Shown: one piece after another, positions 5,870 through 9,474 of the stretch
How the letters are laid out: each line of letters opens with the position of its first letter
How positions within the stretch are numbered: position 1 is the first letter of the stretch
Origin: Chlamydiia bacterium
GTDB taxonomy: Bacteria > Chlamydiota > Chlamydiia > Chlamydiales > Simkaniaceae
DNA: 9,474 nt
Direction of reading: 5' to 3'
NCBI GenBank assembly: GCA_020440405.1
Contig: JAGROF010000181.1
Span: 1 to 9,474 of the forward strand
Position numbers and translations under genes: made by a program
The notes under the pieces: model-generated
Seen by the model: only the letters and a program-made list of their open reading frames with translations
Database searches by the model: none
What the model was told of the DNA's origin: nothing

Positions 5870-6709
5870 ATGACTGGAACGATTGCACTAGATATTGATG
5901 GGACGATTACAGATCAGACGCATCTGATTCCTGACGACGTGGCCCAAACCTTTGAAGCCCTTTATAAAGAGGGGTGGACCTTTATTTTTGTGACGGGGCG
6001 CCCCCTTTCGTTTGCGATGCGGACCCTTCCGAAGCTTTGCTTTCCTTATTTTTTGGGAGTGCAGAATGGCTCGGTTTTATTTGAGATGCCTGAAAAGAAA
6101 GAGGTGGCGCGGGCTTATTTAGGGCTCGATCGGGTTCAGTTGCTTGATCAACTTCACGAGGGAGAAGAAGGAGATTTTCTGGTCTATTCGGGCTATGAGA
6201 AGGGCGATGTGTGTTATTTCCGCCCTGAGCGGTTTTCTCCGGAGATGCAACAATACCTGAAGAAAGTTGAAAAGGTTTCCGATGCGCCGTGGATCCCTGT
6301 GAAGGATTTTAGGATTGAGCAACAAGACACCTTTCCATTGATTAAGTGTTTAGGTCATGAGGCGCCGATGCGCGCTTTTGACCAAAAGCTTCAAGACGTA
6401 GGGGGGATAAAGACGACGCTTATCCGGGATCCCTTTTCCGAGGACCGATTTTTGATTTTGATTACCCATGAAGAAGCCGATAAGGGAATTGCTGTCCAAA
6501 AGCTCATTCAAAAATTTTCCCTCCCCGCTCCGTTAATTACAGGGGGAAACGATAATAATGACATTCCACTCTTGCGTTATGGGGATGAACGGATTGCTAT
6601 CGAGGGATCTCCTGAAGCTCTTTTAGCTTTAGCAACCATTGTAGCTCCTCCTGCAGAGGAGAGTGGTATTATTGAAGGGTTGCAGCAGGCGATGGAGAAG
6701 CTTAGATGA
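5870..6709 (+). CDS. HAD-superfamily (Cof-type) phosphatase
   Basis: This 279-residue protein starts at 5870, which places the nucleophile motif DIDGT at residues 8-12, as usual for the family. TTG 5852 and ATG 5861 are in-frame alternatives. Motif I is DIDGT (Asp8 nucleophile, Asp10 acid/base), motif II is VTGRP (Thr42) and motif III is the Lys of ADKGIAV (Lys205). Motif IV is GGNDNNDIPLL at 225-235. The residues between motifs II and III form the C2-type cap expected of Cof/phosphosugar phosphatases. Motif IV normally reads GDxxND; here the first aspartate appears to be Asn227, with Asp228 next to it and Asp231 kept. The substrate is unknown: sugar phosphates, nucleotide or cofactor phosphates are usual for this class. 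The stop overlaps the next gene's start as ATGA, so the two are probably an operon working on the same substrate. Confidence 0.9.
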   Translation: MTGTIALDIDGTITDQTHLIPDDVAQTFEALYKEGWTFIFVTGRPLSFAMRTLPKLCFPYFLGVQNGSVLFEMPEKKEVARAYLGLDRVQLLDQLHEGEEGDFLVYSGYEKGDVCYFRPERFSPEMQQYLKKVEKVSDAPWIPVKDFRIEQQDTFPLIKCLGHEAPMRAFDQKLQDVGGIKTTLIRDPFSEDRFLILITHEEADKGIAVQKLIQKFSLPAPLITGGNDNNDIPLLRYGDERIAIEGSPEALLALATIVAPPAEESGIIEGLQQAMEKLR

Positions 6710-7779
6710 ATAAACGTGAGCTGACGGATTTAGCCCTTCAAGCAGGAAGAAGGTATCAAAGCCCCCATACGGGGTTGATCCACTACCCAACGCTCGACCG
6801 TATTCCTCTGTATCAGAACTTTTGCTTTTGCTTGGCGCTCTTTCGCTCTCTAGTCGGAGAGCAAGTTCAAGAAGGGAAAGAGCGCTTAAATCACCTCCTT
6901 GCGTTTCAAAAGGAGGGACTGTTTCCGACTTATCTTCATGAATATCCCCAGGTGTCTCCCTTTGCCCGCTGCTCGTTTCCTTTAAAGCTCATTGAAAAGC
7001 ATTTTGGGGCGATTCTGGGAGATGAGCTCCGAGAAAAACTCAAAGGAGTGGCTCCTGTGCCTGCGCCTCCACAAAAGATCCTCACATCGCGCGATGCGGC
7101 GCACGCAGCGCTTCATTTAGAGGATCTCACACCGCTCACCCCCTATTGGGATCCCGAGCTTCAAATCTATCAAGGCCCCTTAAATGACGAAAGGCAGCGC
7201 GGCGGAGAATTGGACCTGACCCTATTCGATCTGATGATGGGAAATGCTCCTCGTTTGTTAAAGCCTCACCCTGTTCACTTAGAGGCAGCGCTTATTTTTA
7301 CTCCGAAGCCTGAGAAATTTTTAACAAAAACATTTCCACCGCCCCTTTCGCAAGGGAAAGGATACCATCTCTTCCGCAAAGTCTGGCAAGAAGGGGAAAG
7401 TCTCCATTCGCTTGTATGCCAAGAGCAGAAGATCTGCCTAGAAGACGATATTTTGATCTATCCTGAAGAGGTGCCTGATGAAAAGCAACGGACAGAGCTG
7501 TCATTCTATGTGAACGTTCATCCTTCGAATACCGTGCAAGTCAACGGAGAAAAGGGAACGGTGTTTCGACTGGGAGACACCCTTCAAATCGGGGAAAAGT
7601 GGACGCTTTTGTTTGAAAAAGTCGCGGGAGAAGGAGATTTCTTGGGGCAAATCAGCCGGGGGAATCGCCCGGCTCAACTTGAAACAGATATTACGCAAGC
7701 ACACGATTGGAAGATTTCCATTCGAACGCTGCGTCGCAGCTCTGATGTTAAGTTAAAGCTACTTCTTCTTCCGGTTTAA
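6706..7779 (+). CDS. Hypothetical protein, 357 aa, helical N-half and strand-rich C-half
   Basis: I do not recognise the family. It is coupled to the HAD phosphatase by an ATGA overlap, with GGAG about eight bases ahead as ribosome site. Residues 1-115 look helical, with an aromatic/His-containing stretch ([19 protein letters not shown]) and [20 protein letters not shown]. This pattern recalls alpha-barrel carbohydrate-active enzymes, but that is only an impression. A proline-rich linker sits at 115-125. Residues 190-357 alternate short polar and hydrophobic stretches ([36 protein letters not shown]), suggesting a beta-sandwich. It has no signal peptide or membrane segment, so it is probably cytoplasmic. 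The link to a phosphatase hints at a sugar- or polymer-related function. The 3' end overlaps convergent fabI by 32 bp. Confidence 0.85.
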   Translation: MNKRELTDLALQAGRRYQSPHTGLIHYPTLDRIPLYQNFCFCLALFRSLVGEQVQEGKERLNHLLAFQKEGLFPTYLHEYPQVSPFARCSFPLKLIEKHFGAILGDELREKLKGVAPVPAPPQKILTSRDAAHAALHLEDLTPLTPYWDPELQIYQGPLNDERQRGGELDLTLFDLMMGNAPRLLKPHPVHLEAALIFTPKPEKFLTKTFPPPLSQGKGYHLFRKVWQEGESLHSLVCQEQKICLEDDILIYPEEVPDEKQRTELSFYVNVHPSNTVQVNGEKGTVFRLGDTLQIGEKWTLLFEKVAGEGDFLGQISRGNRPAQLETDITQAHDWKISIRTLRRSSDVKLKLLLLPV

Positions 7780-8659
7780 GGGCGGGACTGTCAACCGCCA
7801 CTCCCATTGCATGCATGCCATTATCGACATAAAGGGTCACTCCAGTGATTGCTGAAGCTTGGTCGGATAAAAGGAAAGCAGCAGCATTCCCAATTTCAGA
7901 AGCTTGCAGATCCTTTTGAAGGGGAGCATTATGATGCGCGTATTCGATCATAGCTCCGATAAAGCCGATCGCACGTGCGGCGCGACTTCCTAAAGCACCT
8001 GCAGAAATCGAGTTGATACGGAGGTTCCACTTCCGACCAGCTTCCCAAGCTAAGGTGCGGGTGTCACTTTCTAAGGCAGCTTTTGCTGAGCTCATTCCGC
8101 CACCATAACCGGGAACAGCGCGCTCAGAAGCAAGATAGGTGAGGTTGATCGCTGCGCCACCAGAGTGCATGATCGGTCCAAAATATTTGACCATGCTGAC
8201 AAAGGAGTAAGCAGAAGCACTAATTGCAGCAAGGTACCCTTGGCGTGAGGTTTCTAAAAGGGGCTTTTTGACTTCAGGACCATTGGCCAAAGAGTGGACG
8301 ATGATATCGATCTTTCCAAAGTCTTTTTCGATTTGAGCCGCGACCTCAGAAACCGTATAGCCGTCATATTGCTTATACCGCTTATTCTCGCGTACCTCTT
8401 CCGGCACCTCGTCTGCAGTATCAAAACTGGCGTCAATCGGATAAAGTTTGAGGTATTCCATCATCGAGCCATCAGAGAGTTTGCGCGACGCATCAAACTT
8501 TCCTGCTTCCCAAGATGTGGTGAAGATTTTGACAATCGGAGCCCAGGTTCCAATTAGGATTTCACATCCCGCTTCAGCAAGTTGCTTCGCAATGGCCCAG
8601 CCGTATCCTTGATCGTCTCCAATCCCTGCAATAAACGCTTTTTTACCTTTTAAATTCAT
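7748..8659 (-). CDS. fabI: Enoyl-[acyl-carrier-protein] reductase (NADH), plant/chlamydial type
   Basis: FabI reduces trans-2-enoyl-ACP to acyl-ACP with NADH, the last step of each type II fatty acid elongation cycle. The 303-residue product has the nucleotide-binding motif [17 protein letters not shown] (residues 11-27) and [10 protein letters not shown]. Its active-site Tyr175 and Tyr185 and Lys193 lie in [20 protein letters not shown]. The spacing (10, then 8) matches plant ENR; Escherichia coli FabI has 10, then 7. The extra segment after GTWAP (about residues 41-100) is also typical of plant and chlamydial enzymes. The C-terminal [17 protein letters not shown] is the usual end of the fold. 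GAGG (minus strand, 8666-8669) lies six bases before the ATG, and a good promoter lies upstream. Such enzymes are the target of triclosan-like and AFN-type inhibitors. Its downstream end overlaps a convergent gene. Confidence 0.98.
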   Translation of the reverse strand: MNLKGKKAFIAGIGDDQGYGWAIAKQLAEAGCEILIGTWAPIVKIFTTSWEAGKFDASRKLSDGSMMEYLKLYPIDASFDTADEVPEEVRENKRYKQYDGYTVSEVAAQIEKDFGKIDIIVHSLANGPEVKKPLLETSRQGYLAAISASAYSFVSMVKYFGPIMHSGGAAINLTYLASERAVPGYGGGMSSAKAALESDTRTLAWEAGRKWNLRINSISAGALGSRAARAIGFIGAMIEYAHHNAPLQKDLQASEIGNAAAFLLSDQASAITGVTLYVDNGMHAMGVAVDSPALKPEEEVALT

Positions 8660-8684
8660 CCTTTACCTCACTGATACTGCGCAA

Positions 8685-8713
8685 ATGCTAGCATATTAAT
8701 TAAAAATTCTCAA
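8685..8713 (-). promoter_or_regulatory. Predicted sigma-70-type promoter of fabI
   Basis: On the minus strand TTGAGA (8708-8713, five of six matches to TTGACA) and TAGCAT (8685-8690, four of six matches to TATAAT) are separated by exactly 17 bases. TG at the extended -10 position precedes the -10 box. Transcription would start near 8678, leaving a leader of about 19 bases that holds the ribosome site. The -35 box overlaps the last codons of the upstream gene (stop at 8710). Confidence 0.6.
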
Positions 8714-9075
8714 GCAATTACACACCAATCATAGCTTTGAGAATTAGGAGGGGCTGTAGGTTTCTTTTGGATTACAGGAGGACCTACAGGCTTATGAAGG
8801 TCTTCATGAATCTTCTGATATTTTTCAAGCTCAGCTCTGCAATTTCGATTTGTTTCCATCAATTCTTGAGTGAGTTTTTGAGATTCTTCCAAATTTTTTC
8901 TAGTTATCTTTTCGATTTTTTGCTGTTGCTGTTGGGTTAAGAATTCTTGCTCATGCGGCGTAAGTGGACAGTCAAAAGAGGGCTTTTTTTTTGAAGCTTC
9001 GGGTACTTGTTGTTGGTGAAGTTGACGCTGGGCCAAGAGGTCATCAGAAGAATGGGGAGTGCGTGAAAGTTCCAT
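8710..9075 (-). CDS. Glutamine-rich coiled-coil protein, 121 aa, unknown
   Basis: I do not recognise this protein. AAGGA lies six bases ahead of the ATG at 9073-9075, a good ribosome site. The N-terminal third is polar with Gln and His runs (LLAQRQLHQQQVPEASKKK). Residues 42-93 form a likely coiled coil rich in Glu, Gln and Lys (QQQQQKIEKITRKNLEESQK). The tail is proline-rich and ends SQSYDWCVIA. It has no signal peptide or membrane segment. Low complexity and lack of known domains make it a candidate for a lineage-specific, perhaps secreted, protein, but nothing in the sequence proves secretion. It has its own promoter and lies between fabI and the histone-like gene, all on the same strand. 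Confidence 0.72.
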   Translation of the reverse strand: MELSRTPHSSDDLLAQRQLHQQQVPEASKKKPSFDCPLTPHEQEFLTQQQQQKIEKITRKNLEESQKLTQELMETNRNCRAELEKYQKIHEDLHKPVGPPVIQKKPTAPPNSQSYDWCVIA

Positions 9076-9105
9076 TGAGATTCCTTCATTTTAGGTAAGA
9101 GATGA

Positions 9106-9135
9106 ATGCTAACGAATACCAAGCATTTATTTCAA
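9106..9135 (-). promoter_or_regulatory. Predicted promoter of the coiled-coil gene
   Basis: On the minus strand TTGAAA (9130-9135) and TAGCAT (9106-9111) are 18 bases apart. The -10 hexamer is identical to that proposed for fabI. Transcription would start near 9099, about 24 bases before the ATG. The -35 lies inside a stem-loop that follows the histone-like gene. Confidence 0.45.
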
Positions 9136-9140
9136 TGCTT
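9121..9140 (-). other. Stem-loop just after the histone-like gene
   Basis: AAGCATT (9121-9127) and AATGCTT (9134-9140) are perfectly complementary around a 6-base loop. The stem touches the stop codon of the histone-like gene (minus strand, 9142-9140). No T-run follows on the minus strand, so it is at best a weak terminator or a 3'-end stabiliser. Confidence 0.45.
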
Positions 9141-9466
9141 TAAGAACGGCGGCTCCAGCCTTCGGCGGTTAGGATGCGCCCGACGGGAATAAGAATTTTA
9201 ACCCGTTTAATAGGAGCTGGAGTGGGCTCAACTTTGACAACCTTCTTTTTAGGGGCAGCTTTTTTCTTCGGAGCAGCCACCTTTTTTTTCGGCGTCACTT
9301 TTTTCTTTGGAGCGACCTTTTTGCGTGCTGTAGCTGGAGTGGTTTTCTTCTTAGGGGCCGCCTTCTTGCGCGTGACAACTTTTTTCTTGCGCGCAGGAGT
9401 GGCTCGCTTTTTTGCGGTTGTAACTGTTTTTTTTCGCTTAAGAATTTTTTTAATGACCATGAACAT
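9140..9466 (-). CDS. Lysine-rich histone H1-like protein (chlamydial Hc-type)
   Basis: This is a small, extremely basic DNA-binding protein of 108 residues. Of residues 1-78, 35 are Lys or Arg, arranged as short KKK clusters separated by Ala, Pro, Thr and Val. That is the layout of eukaryotic histone H1 tails and of chlamydial Hc2 (HctB), which condense the chromosome in elementary bodies. Five copies of (A/T)PKKK occur. The last 25 residues are different, and not repetitive: IKRVKILIPVGRILTAEGW followed by SRRS. They may form a small separate unit. The start at 9466 is supported by an in-frame TAG two codons upstream (9470-9472), so the gene is complete; a second ATG at 9460 is possible. Too little upstream sequence is present to see a promoter. 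AlgP-like or ribosome-associated basic proteins are alternatives. Confidence 0.82.
   Translation of the reverse strand: MFMVIKKILKRKKTVTTAKKRATPARKKKVVTRKKAAPKKKTTPATARKKVAPKKKVTPKKKVAAPKKKAAPKKKVVKVEPTPAPIKRVKILIPVGRILTAEGWSRRS
9242..9358 (-). repeat. In-gene (A/T)PKKK repeat array
   Basis: Residues 37-75 of the histone-like protein hold five (A/T)PKKK units, starting at residues 37, 52, 58, 65 and 71. At DNA level this gives imperfect repeats of a purine-rich motif. Such arrays expand and contract easily, and the size of chlamydial Hc2 is known to vary between strains for this reason. Confidence 0.75.
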
Positions 9467-9474
9467 TTTCTAAA

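Noticed and set aside
7654..7674. GC-rich hairpin AGCCGGG/CCCGGCT as a terminator for fabI on the minus strand
   Set aside because: It lies inside the convergent coding region, the stem is only 7 bp and no T-run follows on the minus strand (GATTTG only).
9174..9473. Plus-strand ORF rich in Phe, Thr and Ala, resembling a membrane protein
   Set aside because: It is the antisense shadow of the lysine-rich repeats: AAA/AAG codons read as TTT/CTT on the other strand.
1..9474. Mobile element, CRISPR array, tRNA or phage genes
   Set aside because: I saw no transposase or integrase motifs, no regularly spaced direct repeats outside the histone-like gene, and no cloverleaf-like sequence.

Overview
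The window most likely comes from a member of the Chlamydiota, probably one of the amoeba- or animal-associated 'environmental' lineages rather than Chlamydia itself. Three things suggest this: a FabI of the plant/chlamydial type, including its characteristic extra segments and Tyr-Tyr-Lys spacing; a small lysine-rich histone H1-like protein of the sort found in chlamydiae; and several conserved-looking proteins that match no broadly distributed family I can name. The genus cannot be decided from the sequence alone.

Region 1 (1-4244, plus strand) is a compact gene run. It opens with the last 43 codons of hemL (glutamate-1-semialdehyde aminomutase). By an ATGA overlap this joins a long NfeD-type membrane serine protease, which by a second ATGA overlap joins a short NfeD protein. 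Next come a possible 52-residue small ORF, the flotillin-like protein FloA, and a small single-pass membrane protein with a very basic, proline-rich tail. The order NfeD then FloA matches the yqeZ-yqfA unit of Bacillus and points to a membrane-microdomain function. The long NfeD carries two ClpP-like domains, and only the second keeps the Ser-Lys dyad.

Region 2 (4245-5350, plus) holds one unrecognised, mostly helical soluble protein of 358 residues. Its ribosome binding site lies in the arm of a perfect hairpin. It converges, with a 6-bp overlap, on a minus-strand gene at 5345-5803 for a FliO-like single-pass membrane protein, an unexpected family where no other flagellar gene is visible.

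Region 3 (5804-7779, plus) starts from a divergent intergenic stretch with a TATAAT box placed so that transcription would begin almost on the start codon. It holds a HAD-family phosphatase coupled by ATGA to an unrecognised 357-residue protein with a helical N-terminal part and a strand-rich C-terminal part.

Region 4 (7748-9466, minus) contains fabI (type II fatty acid synthesis), a glutamine-rich coiled-coil protein, and the histone-like protein. fabI and the coiled-coil gene each have their own recognisable promoter and ribosome binding site. fabI overlaps the convergent 357-residue gene by 32 bp. No tRNA, rRNA, CRISPR array, insertion sequence or phage gene is visible, and no gap between genes exceeds 130 bases.
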